Source: Flavobacteriales bacterium UBA5939 | GTDB lineage: Bacteria > Bacteroidota > Bacteroidia > Flavobacteriales > Schleiferiaceae | Direction of reading: 5' to 3' | Length of the DNA stretch: 11,550 nt | Assembly (NCBI GenBank): GCA_002430755.1 | Contig: DJCX01000139.1 | Location: 756-12,305, forward strand | Shown: positions 1 to 6,231 of the stretch, piece by piece | Numbering within the stretch: position 1 is the stretch's first letter | How the letters are laid out: the number at the start of each line of letters is the position of its first letter | Program-made: the position numbers and the translations under genes | The notes under the pieces: model-generated | Database searches by the model: none | Told to the model about the DNA's origin: nothing | The model's input: the letters and a program-made list of their open reading frames with translations, nothing else

Positions 1-620
1 CTTCAAGTATGTGGCCTGCAGTTAAAGAAGGATTGCTTGCAGACCTTGCAACTTTCAAAATGGGTTCACCTGAAGATATGGGCAACTTCATCAATGCAGT
101 CATTGACGAGCGTGCCTTTGATAAAATTGCTTCGTACATCGACTTCGTCAAGGAACAAGACGATGCGGAAATCATTGCAGGTGGTGGATACGATAAGAGC
201 GTAGGTTACTTTGTAGAGCCTACAGTAGTAGTCACTTCAAATCCTAAGTTCCGCACCATGGTAGAAGAAATCTTCGGCCCTGTGCTTACTATCTACGTTT
301 ACGAAGATGCGGATTGGGCTGCAACCCTCGAACTAGTGGACAACACCTCTGATTACGCCTTAACTGGGGCAATTTACTCTGCCGATCGCTATGCGGCTAT
401 TGATGCTGCAAATGCGCTTGAAAATGCTGCCGGTAATTTCTACATCAACGACAAGCCAACAGGCGCAGTCGTAGGCCAGCAACCGTTTGGTGGAAGCCGT
501 GGCTCGGGAACAAACGATAAGGCCGGTTCTTACATGAACCTACTTCGTTGGGTGAACGCTCGCACGATTAAGGAGTGCTTGGTTCCTCCAACGGATTACC
601 GTTACCCATTCTTGGGATAA
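1..620 (+). CDS. pruA: L-glutamate gamma-semialdehyde dehydrogenase (1-pyrroline-5-carboxylate dehydrogenase), C-terminal part
   Basis: The gene is cut by the left window edge; the reading frame enters at base 3 and ends in TAA at 618-620, giving about the last 205 residues of a family that is usually near 540. The enzyme oxidises glutamate semialdehyde to glutamate with NAD+, the second step of proline breakdown in the cytoplasm. The visible part matches the ALDH4A1-type enzyme (mitochondrial P5CDH) closely: SVGYFVEPTVV, EEIFGPVL with its conserved Glu and Phe, AAGNFYINDK, and the VGQQPFGGSRGSGTNDKAG stretch. The catalytic cysteine normally lies about a dozen residues before the first visible residue, so it is outside the window. 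The ATG at base 9 is an internal Met, not the start. A strong terminator follows 17 bp after the stop. The family assignment is very secure; nothing can be said about the upstream context. Confidence 0.96.
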   Translation, partial: SSMWPAVKEGLLADLATFKMGSPEDMGNFINAVIDERAFDKIASYIDFVKEQDDAEIIAGGGYDKSVGYFVEPTVVVTSNPKFRTMVEEIFGPVLTIYVYEDADWAATLELVDNTSDYALTGAIYSADRYAAIDAANALENAAGNFYINDKPTGAVVGQQPFGGSRGSGTNDKAGSYMNLLRWVNARTIKECLVPPTDYRYPFLG

Positions 621-637
621 TACAGAGATTGAAAAAT

Positions 638-667
638 AAAAAGGGCGCCAGATGGGCGCCCTTTTTT
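638..667. terminator. bidirectional factor-independent terminator between pruA and the exported-protein gene
   Basis: A perfect 7-bp GC stem (GGGCGCC at 643-649 with GGCGCCC at 655-661) has a 5-base loop. It is flanked by five A on the left (638-642) and six T on the right (662-667). The A and T runs can extend the stem, and each acts as a U tract for one strand. It lies between two convergent genes (pruA stop at 620, minus-strand stop at 675) and can end transcription from both sides. Confidence 0.93.
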
Positions 668-674
668 ATTGGTC

Positions 675-1322
675 TTAATTGACTTTGTAATTGAATCGAA
701 TCGCGTACAATAAGACGGGCATTCGAGCACCAAAATTGTACCCCAACTTCCAAGCCGTCTCACCGTAAAAATCTGAATTTGGACCTACCCAGTTTCTTGT
801 TCTCCCGCGTTCTGCGGCCAATATCATGTCTATGCGCGATGCGTCTTGCAATGGCGTGAGTAAAACCACTTCACCAAGATCGTCGTAATAGTATCCATCC
901 GTGAACTTATAATTAGTAAACCCGGCGTTCATAGTCAATCCAAAGTATGTTTCTCGGTTGGCATTCCACATGGTGGGATTTTGCCAATACCAGCGACGTC
1001 CAAATTCGAAACGCCCGTAGTTCTGCGTCTCAACATACAAATTGAAATTGTAGTTCGCACTTTCTACGCTGTTACTCCCTCTGAGGAATCCATGAGTATA
1101 TAAAAGCCAACCTGAGCGCTGTGTGCGGTATTCTACACCCGCATCGAAATAGCCGAAAGGCAGTGTTAGTGGATTCGCCTTAACGACCAATGAAGGAACA
1201 TTGGGCTTGAAACGATCAACAATTTGTACGCCCGGTTGTACCAATCGCTGTGCATTTATCGACAGGGTGCAAATAAGACCTGCCATTAACAAGCTGTATC
1301 TGAGCAATGATTTCTTATTCAT
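675..1322 (-). CDS. small exported beta-rich protein, probable outer-membrane beta-barrel, function unknown
   Basis: A 215-residue protein read from an ATG at 1322. The open frame extends further upstream into rsmG, but this start gives a clean signal peptide: MNKK, a hydrophobic core LLMAGLICTLSI, and a likely signal peptidase I site NA|Q after residue 24. The mature part has many short stretches of alternating polar and aromatic residues (FGYFDAGVEYRT, NYNFNLYVET, GRFEFGRRWYW, YFGLTMNAGF, KLGYNFGARM, LYAIRFNYKVN), as in outer-membrane beta strands; the segment VVKANPLTLPFGYFDAGVEY resembles the first strands of small Bacteroidota barrel proteins. There is no lipobox, because the only early Cys (C18) is not preceded by a suitable motif. 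It starts 10 bp after the rsmG stop on the same strand, so it is probably co-transcribed, and it ends at the shared terminator. No substrate or enzymatic motif is visible. The barrel fold is inferred; the export signal is seen. Confidence 0.8.
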   Translation of the reverse strand: MNKKSLLRYSLLMAGLICTLSINAQRLVQPGVQIVDRFKPNVPSLVVKANPLTLPFGYFDAGVEYRTQRSGWLLYTHGFLRGSNSVESANYNFNLYVETQNYGRFEFGRRWYWQNPTMWNANRETYFGLTMNAGFTNYKFTDGYYYDDLGEVVLLTPLQDASRIDMILAAERGRTRNWVGPNSDFYGETAWKLGYNFGARMPVLLYAIRFNYKVN

Positions 1323-1332
1323 AATCAACAAC

Positions 1333-1998
1333 TTAAGATTTAACTTTTGGTGCATGGAATCCTTGAACCTCTTTTCTTGTGAGGTAGACCACCTTCTTTG
1401 TTTCAAAGAACTCGTCCGAGAAGAATTGGTTCAAATGGGTGAGCTGTGCCTTCAGCGGTCCCAGCTCCTCTGCCAAATCTCCCCCTTTCAAATACAACAA
1501 GCCGTTTGGACGCTTATCGTCAAAGTTTTTCTTGGCCAATTTTCCTTTGATCCATGGTATAAAGCGTTGCATATGAGTCACCGCACGAGAGACTACAAAG
1601 TCATATTGGTACTTCAATTCCTCAGCGCGAACATGCGAGCCTTCCACATTCTCCAATCCAAGCGCCTCTGCGACCGCATTGACAACTTTGATCTTCTTAC
1701 CAATAGAATCGACCAAATGAAATTCCGTTTCAGGAAAAAGAATGGCCAATGGAATGCCGGGAAAACCACCGCCTGTACCTACATCAAGTACTACCTGGCC
1801 TGGCAAGAAATCATAGACCTTCGCTATGCCTAAACTATGCAAGACGTGCTTGAGGTAAAAGGACTCCATGTCCTTGCGACTAATGACATTGATCTTAGCA
1901 TTCCATTCTTCATAAAGAGGCCCAAGACGCTCAAATTGCTCCTTCTGTTTCGGGGTCAATTCTGGAAAGTGCTCGAAAATAAGTTCAGCTGTATACAT
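1333..1998 (-). CDS. rsmG: 16S rRNA (guanine527-N7)-methyltransferase RsmG (GidB)
   Basis: A 221-residue protein, close to the usual RsmG length. RsmG uses S-adenosylmethionine to methylate N7 of G527 in the 530 loop of 16S rRNA, acting on the 30S subunit; its loss is known to give low-level streptomycin resistance. Visible marks in order: the W32-N-x-K-INVISRKD segment, KHVLHSL (50-56), the SAM-binding glycine loop VVLDVGTGGGFPGIPLA (69-85), the acidic residue after strand 2 in HLVDS (D97), and the E-x(6)-D-FVVSRAV stretch around 127-140. An upstream in-frame Met at 2100 would add 34 non-homologous residues and run across the tgt start, so the ATG at 1998 is chosen. It is divergent from tgt, with 40 bp between starts, and followed by the exported protein after 10 bp. 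There is no Shine-Dalgarno sequence; a TAnnTTTG box lies only 4 bases before the ATG. Confidence 0.96.
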   Translation of the reverse strand: MYTAELIFEHFPELTPKQKEQFERLGPLYEEWNAKINVISRKDMESFYLKHVLHSLGIAKVYDFLPGQVVLDVGTGGGFPGIPLAILFPETEFHLVDSIGKKIKVVNAVAEALGLENVEGSHVRAEELKYQYDFVVSRAVTHMQRFIPWIKGKLAKKNFDDKRPNGLLYLKGGDLAEELGPLKAQLTHLNQFFSDEFFETKKVVYLTRKEVQGFHAPKVKS

Positions 1999-2002
1999 GT
2001 GG

Positions 2003-2010
2003 CAAAGATA
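2003..2010 (-). promoter_or_regulatory. TAnnTTTG -7 box for rsmG
   Basis: The minus strand reads TATCTTTG, an exact match to the Bacteroidota -7 consensus TAnnTTTG, ending 4 bases before the rsmG ATG. That distance would place the transcript start at or next to the start codon. I do not see a convincing -33 TTG at the usual distance, so the assignment rests on the one box and its position. Confidence 0.55.
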
Positions 2011-2024
2011 TGCCCAGCAGTTGG

Positions 2025-2032
2025 TACTTTTG
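2025..2032 (+). promoter_or_regulatory. TAnnTTTG -7 box for tgt and the downstream operon
   Basis: The plus strand reads TACTTTTG, an exact match to TAnnTTTG, ending 6 bases before the tgt ATG. As for rsmG, transcription would begin at or very near the start codon, giving a leaderless message. No clear -33 element is visible. The two divergent boxes lie 14 bp apart inside the 40-bp spacer. Confidence 0.55.
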
Positions 2033-2038
2033 TGCCCA

Positions 2039-3169
2039 ATGAAATTCCAACTCGAACATACCGATCCAAAGAGTTCCGCACGTGCAGGAACCATCACCAC
2101 AGATCACGGTCAAATACAAACGCCCATCTTCATGCCCGTAGGAACTGCGGGTACCGTGAAGGGTGTACATACCAAAGACCTGAAAGAGGATACCAAAGCC
2201 CAAATCATCTTGGGCAATACCTACCACCTGTTTTTACGTCCAGGTACGGGCATATTGAAAGACGCCGGCGGTCTGCACAAGTTCAACGGTTGGGATCGAC
2301 CTATTCTCACGGACAGCGGTGGCTATCAAGTCTACAGTCTTGCCAACCAACGCAAAATCACTGAGGAAGGTGCTACGTTTGCTTCGCACATTGACGGCAC
2401 AAAACACCTGTTCACTCCTGAACGAGTTATGGACATCCAACGTGAGATTGGTGCAGATATCATCATGGCCTTCGATGAATGTCCACCTTATCCAAGCACT
2501 TACGAGTACGCTGAAAAGTCCATGCACATGACCCACCGTTGGCTCGACCGATGCTTTGACCGCTTGGACCAAGTGGAACCCCTGTATGGCTATAATCAAA
2601 CGCTATTTCCAATTATCCAAGGCTCCACATACGAGGACCTCAGAAATGAATCGGCAGAATATATCGCAAGTAAAAATGCAGATGGTAATGCCATTGGGGG
2701 CCTAAGTGTTGGTGAGCCTGCTGAAGAAATGTATAAACATGCTGCCGGTGCATGCGCCATCTTGCCAAAAGATAAACCGCGGTACCTCATGGGTGTGGGA
2801 ACGCCGGCAAACATCTTGGAAAACATCAGTCTGGGGGTAGATATGTTTGACTGTGTAATGCCTACGCGCAATGGACGTAATGGACAAATATTTACCAGCG
2901 AGGGCATCGTAAACATCCGCAATAAAAAATGGGAAAATGTACACGAGCCTCTTGACCCGAACGGAACAAGCTTCGTGGACGGCCAATATAGCAAGGCATA
3001 CGTGCGCCATCTCATACATAGTAAGGAAAGTCTTGGCGCTCAAATTGCCTCCATGCACAACATCCGCTTTTATCTATGGTTGGTAGAACAGGCGCGCGCA
3101 CATATCATCGCCGGTGATTTTGCAAGCTGGAAAAACGAGATGGTTCCGAAATTAGAGCGTAGATTGTAG
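2039..3169 (+). CDS. tgt: tRNA-guanine transglycosylase (queuine tRNA-ribosyltransferase)
   Basis: A 376-residue protein, the normal bacterial length. Tgt exchanges guanine 34 for the queuosine precursor preQ1 in the anticodons of tRNA Asp, Asn, His and Tyr. Key parts are present: FMPVGTAGTVK near the N-terminus, LTDSGGYQV with the base-binding/catalytic Asp (D92), AFDECPPYP, the GGLSVGEP loop, and FDCVMPTRNGRNG with the nucleophilic Asp (D271). The start at 2039 is chosen because MKFQLEHTDP fits the family N-terminus; the longer frame from 1997 only adds residues crossing the rsmG promoter. The oddity is the zinc site. The usual CxCxxC before YSKAYVRHL is absent; by alignment its three positions are G309, S311 and D314, while the histidine ligand (H340, in SMHN) remains. 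The aligned core is otherwise intact, and to my recollection this loss is common in Bacteroidota. The next gene starts 2 bp after the stop. Confidence 0.97.
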   Translation: MKFQLEHTDPKSSARAGTITTDHGQIQTPIFMPVGTAGTVKGVHTKDLKEDTKAQIILGNTYHLFLRPGTGILKDAGGLHKFNGWDRPILTDSGGYQVYSLANQRKITEEGATFASHIDGTKHLFTPERVMDIQREIGADIIMAFDECPPYPSTYEYAEKSMHMTHRWLDRCFDRLDQVEPLYGYNQTLFPIIQGSTYEDLRNESAEYIASKNADGNAIGGLSVGEPAEEMYKHAAGACAILPKDKPRYLMGVGTPANILENISLGVDMFDCVMPTRNGRNGQIFTSEGIVNIRNKKWENVHEPLDPNGTSFVDGQYSKAYVRHLIHSKESLGAQIASMHNIRFYLWLVEQARAHIIAGDFASWKNEMVPKLERRL

Positions 3170-3171
3170 TT

Positions 3172-4296
3172 GTGAACAAGTTGGATTGGTACATACTGCG
3201 CAAATTCATGGGCAGCTTCTTTTTGACCATGATTTTAATCTTGGCGATTGCTATCGTTTTCGACATCAGCGAAAAGATCGATGATTTCCAAAATGGTGCG
3301 ACCATGAATGAAATTGTCTTTGACTACTACATCAACTTCGTCGCTTTTTACGGCAACCTATTCAGCGCACTCATCCTCTTTATATCTACGATCTGGTTCA
3401 CCTCGAGAATAGCCTCAAACACAGAAGTAGTGGCTATCCTCACTTCAGGTACCAGCTTTAATAGGCTCCTTCGTCCCTACTTTATCGGTGCTACCATCAT
3501 CTGTATACTATCCTTGACATTGAATCACTTGTTGGTACCTCAAACCAACATCAAGCGGATTGCCTTCGAGGAGAAGTACATCACAGGGGTGAATCGTCCC
3601 ATCAACCAAAAGGTACACAGGCAGGTGCTACCTGGCCATTATGTATACTTCGAAACCTTCTCAGGCCTTCGCCAAAGCGGGTACCAATTCACCTATGAAA
3701 CCTTCGACGATCACCGACTCATATCCAAACTGAGTGCTGATTTCGTTCGTTTAGATACAGCAACTGGTGCTTGGCGCTTAGACAACTACCGCCTTAGAAC
3801 CGTAGACAGCCTTGGCAATGAGTTCATCGCATCAGGCAGACGATTAGACACGGTTCTTCAGTTCACCTCGGAACAAATTGCCCCTAAGTTGAGCTCCATA
3901 GCCACCATGAATTCAAAAGAACTCAGCGCCTTTATTGCCCAAGAAGAAATCACTGGGAACGAAAACATTGCTTCCTATCAAATGGAGATGCAGCGTCGTT
4001 CCTCCTACCCACTTAGCTCTTATGTATTTGTACTGCTCGCCGTATCCTTGGCAAGCCAGAAGAAACGCGGAGGACTTGGTATTAATATTGCCATCGGATT
4101 GGTTATTTGTGCGGTCTATGTTTTCGCAATGCAAATCTCACAGACCTTTGCAACGACTGGAGTTCTTTCGTCTGATAAGTGGCTGGGACAAGCACTAATG
4201 TGGGTGCGCATTCAACCTGCAGAATTTGCGATCTGGTTACCAAACTTATTGTTCGCAATCATCGCTGTGTGGCGGTACAACAAAGCGCCGAAATAA
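3172..4296 (+). CDS. LptF/LptG family permease (lipopolysaccharide export, YjgP/YjgQ)
   Basis: A 374-residue inner-membrane protein. LptF and LptG form the membrane core of the LptB2FG ATP-driven extractor that pulls lipopolysaccharide from the inner membrane and hands it to LptC/LptA. The layout fits exactly: three N-terminal membrane helices (about 13-30, 54-76, 102-121), a long periplasmic domain (about 125-275, the beta-jellyroll), then three C-terminal helices (about 280-296, 301-321, 346-367). The opening LDWYILRKFMGSFFLTM and the TSGTSFNRLLRPYF coupling-helix region are family hallmarks. The start is GTG at 3172, 2 bp after the tgt stop, so translation is probably coupled. Which of the two paralogues it is cannot be settled from this sequence, so no symbol is given; a second family member should lie elsewhere in the genome. 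The EamA-family gene follows after 1 bp. Confidence 0.92.
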   Translation: MNKLDWYILRKFMGSFFLTMILILAIAIVFDISEKIDDFQNGATMNEIVFDYYINFVAFYGNLFSALILFISTIWFTSRIASNTEVVAILTSGTSFNRLLRPYFIGATIICILSLTLNHLLVPQTNIKRIAFEEKYITGVNRPINQKVHRQVLPGHYVYFETFSGLRQSGYQFTYETFDDHRLISKLSADFVRLDTATGAWRLDNYRLRTVDSLGNEFIASGRRLDTVLQFTSEQIAPKLSSIATMNSKELSAFIAQEEITGNENIASYQMEMQRRSSYPLSSYVFVLLAVSLASQKKRGGLGINIAIGLVICAVYVFAMQISQTFATTGVLSSDKWLGQALMWVRIQPAEFAIWLPNLLFAIIAVWRYNKAPK

Positions 4297-4297
4297 G

Positions 4298-5227
4298 ATG
4301 AATTCATATACCAAGGATCAACTCAATCTACACTTCATTGTGTTCATCTGGGGCTTCACCGCCATCCTCGGTAAGTTCATTAGTATCGATGCTTTAGCAT
4401 TGGTTTACAATCGTACAGCAGTCACTTCATTGGCCATTGGAATATACCTCCTAGTATTAAAAAGAGGCTTTAAGGCCAATTCAAAGGACCTTCTCTTCAT
4501 GTGGCTTTGCGGTGTACTTATAGCAGTGCACTGGATCACCTTTTTCGGAGCCATCAAGATTTCAAACGTCAGCATCACACTCGCAGGTGTTTCTACCGGG
4601 GCCCTCTGGTCATCGTTGCTAAGTCCGATTTTATCCAAAACAAAGTTCGATCCCATAGAACTTTTGCTCGGACTCCTAGTCATCTTGGGAATAGGTATAG
4701 TTTTTTACGAAGAACCCAATACGGCTGATATTCGATACTTATCCTATTTCGGTTTAGAGTTGACCAATTTTCAATTGGGACTCATCATCGCTCTTTTCAG
4801 CTCGATGCTCAGTGCCTCTTTTAGCATACTCAACAAGCAACTTGTCACCCGTTATCCCAAACCCGTCCAAGTCACTTTCTGGGAGCTCACTTTTGCCTTC
4901 CTTTCTATAGTCATCTACTCGCTCGTGGTCGGTGATAATCCTATGAACCTGTGGGCAACACAAAATTCTGATTGGATCTACATTGCCATCCTCTCACTTG
5001 CATGTACCGCCTATCCATTCATTAAAAGTGTCGAATTGCTAAAGCGCCTGTCGCCCTTCAGTGTAATGCTCGCGATTAATCTTGAACCGGTCTACGGTAT
5101 TCTCTTAGCGGCATTATTTTTCGGGGCTTCTGAAAGCATGTCTCCCCAATTTTACATCGGGGTATTTATCATATTAGGAACCGTTATCGCCAACGGGATT
5201 ATAAAAGCACGCAAAAGAAAAGGCTAA
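4298..5227 (+). CDS. EamA/DMT-superfamily permease, substrate unknown
   Basis: A 309-residue protein with about ten membrane helices in two homologous halves, as in the drug/metabolite transporter superfamily. The first half opens with LHFIVFIWGFTAILGKFIS and contains the conserved arginine of the second helix (YNRTAVTS, R39); the second half carries the repeat signature ending in LEPVYGILLAALFFGAS (about 262-278). The C-terminus is short and basic (KARKRKG), consistent with a cytoplasmic end. Family members export or import amino acids, drugs or metabolites, and the sequence does not indicate which. The ATG at 4298 is preferred because it follows the previous stop by 1 bp and begins where the family aligns; the frame open from 4226 lies inside the upstream gene. 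It sits between an envelope-export gene and accA, which gives no direct clue to substrate. Confidence 0.9.
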   Translation: MNSYTKDQLNLHFIVFIWGFTAILGKFISIDALALVYNRTAVTSLAIGIYLLVLKRGFKANSKDLLFMWLCGVLIAVHWITFFGAIKISNVSITLAGVSTGALWSSLLSPILSKTKFDPIELLLGLLVILGIGIVFYEEPNTADIRYLSYFGLELTNFQLGLIIALFSSMLSASFSILNKQLVTRYPKPVQVTFWELTFAFLSIVIYSLVVGDNPMNLWATQNSDWIYIAILSLACTAYPFIKSVELLKRLSPFSVMLAINLEPVYGILLAALFFGASESMSPQFYIGVFIILGTVIANGIIKARKRKG

Positions 5228-5272
5228 AGCAATTTGTTTTGGTATTTTGCGAGCTGTGAAAACACATGAAAC

Positions 5273-6226
5273 ATGGAATATCTTTCTTTCGAAAAACCTA
5301 TCGAAGAGCTTGAAATTCAACTAAATAAAGCTCTTGAACTAGCAGATGAAACGGGCGTTGATATGGCAAAAACCATAGACGACATCCGCAAAAAGCTAGC
5401 GGATAAGAAAAAAGAAATCTACGGGAACTTAAGCGCTTGGGAGCGAGTTCAACTCTCTCGTCACCCACAGCGTCCATATACACAGGCGTACATCGAAGCG
5501 CTAACCGAAGGCAATTTTATCGAATTACACGGCGATCGCGGTGTGAAAGACGATAAAGCCATGATCGGCGGTTGGGGTAAGATAGGCGACCAAACTTACA
5601 TGTTCATTGGCCAACAAAAAGGGGTGAACACCAAAATGCGTCAGTACCGCAACTTTGGTATGGCGAATCCTGAAGGGTACCGCAAAGCACTTCGATTGAT
5701 GAAACAAGCTGAAAAGTTTGGCAGACCTATCGTAACTTTAATCGATACACCTGGAGCTTTCCCTGGTTTGGAAGCTGAGGAACGTGGACAAGGCGAAGCC
5801 ATTGCTAAGAACATCATGGAGATGTCTCGTCTTAAAGTTCCTGTGATTTGTATCATCATTGGCGAAGGGGCATCAGGAGGTGCTATCGGCATTGGTGTTG
5901 GCGATAAAGTATTAATGCTTGAGAACACCTGGTATTCAGTAATTTCTCCTGAAAGCTGTTCTTCAATTCTTTGGAGGTCTTGGGACCACAAAGAGAAAGC
6001 AGCAGAAGCCTTAAAACTGACGGCCACAGACATGAAGAAAAATGGATTAATCGACGGCATCATCAAAGAGCCTTTAGGCGGTGCACATGCACATCCAGAA
6101 TTGATCTTTGAAGAAGTTAAAAAGGCAATCATTAAGCACACCAAAGCATTGAGCAAGTTGAGCCCTGAAGAACGCGTAGAACAGCGCATGGAAAAGTTCT
6201 TTAATATGGGTGTATACGCTGAATAA
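5273..6226 (+). CDS. accA: acetyl-CoA carboxylase carboxyltransferase subunit alpha
   Basis: A 317-residue protein, the usual AccA length. With AccD it forms the A2D2 carboxyltransferase that moves CO2 from biotinylated AccB to acetyl-CoA, making malonyl-CoA, the first committed step of fatty-acid synthesis in the cytoplasm. Evidence in order: the N-terminal FEKPIEELE coiled-coil start, RHPQRPYTQAYIEAL, the GDRGVKDDKAMIGG strand-turn, IGQQKG, the TPGAFPGLEAEERGQGEAIA segment, the glycine-rich oxyanion loop GEGASGGAIGIG (197-208), and SPESCSSILWR (225-235). The ATG at 5273 fits the E. coli N-terminus; another ATG 7 bp upstream is in a different frame. The 45-bp gap before it is the longest inside the plus-strand series and could hold an internal promoter. 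dnaB follows after 5 bp. AccD is not in the window. Confidence 0.97.
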   Translation: MEYLSFEKPIEELEIQLNKALELADETGVDMAKTIDDIRKKLADKKKEIYGNLSAWERVQLSRHPQRPYTQAYIEALTEGNFIELHGDRGVKDDKAMIGGWGKIGDQTYMFIGQQKGVNTKMRQYRNFGMANPEGYRKALRLMKQAEKFGRPIVTLIDTPGAFPGLEAEERGQGEAIAKNIMEMSRLKVPVICIIIGEGASGGAIGIGVGDKVLMLENTWYSVISPESCSSILWRSWDHKEKAAEALKLTATDMKKNGLIDGIIKEPLGGAHAHPELIFEEVKKAIIKHTKALSKLSPEERVEQRMEKFFNMGVYAE

Positions 6227-6231
6227 TAATT

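Noticed and set aside
1201..1833. Plus-strand open frame of 210 codons opposite rsmG
   Set aside because: It is the antisense shadow of rsmG and the exported-protein gene: no recognisable domain, an unlikely composition, and both sense genes have strong evidence.
1333..2100. Longer rsmG start at 2100
   Set aside because: The extra 34 residues have no family resemblance and cross the divergent promoter and the tgt start; the ATG at 1998 fits RsmG N-termini.
5233..5249. TTTG and TATTTTG in the gap before accA as a promoter
   Set aside because: The -7-like element lacks one T of TAnnTTTG and the TTTG lies only 6 bases upstream of it, far too close for a -33. An internal promoter there remains possible but is not shown.
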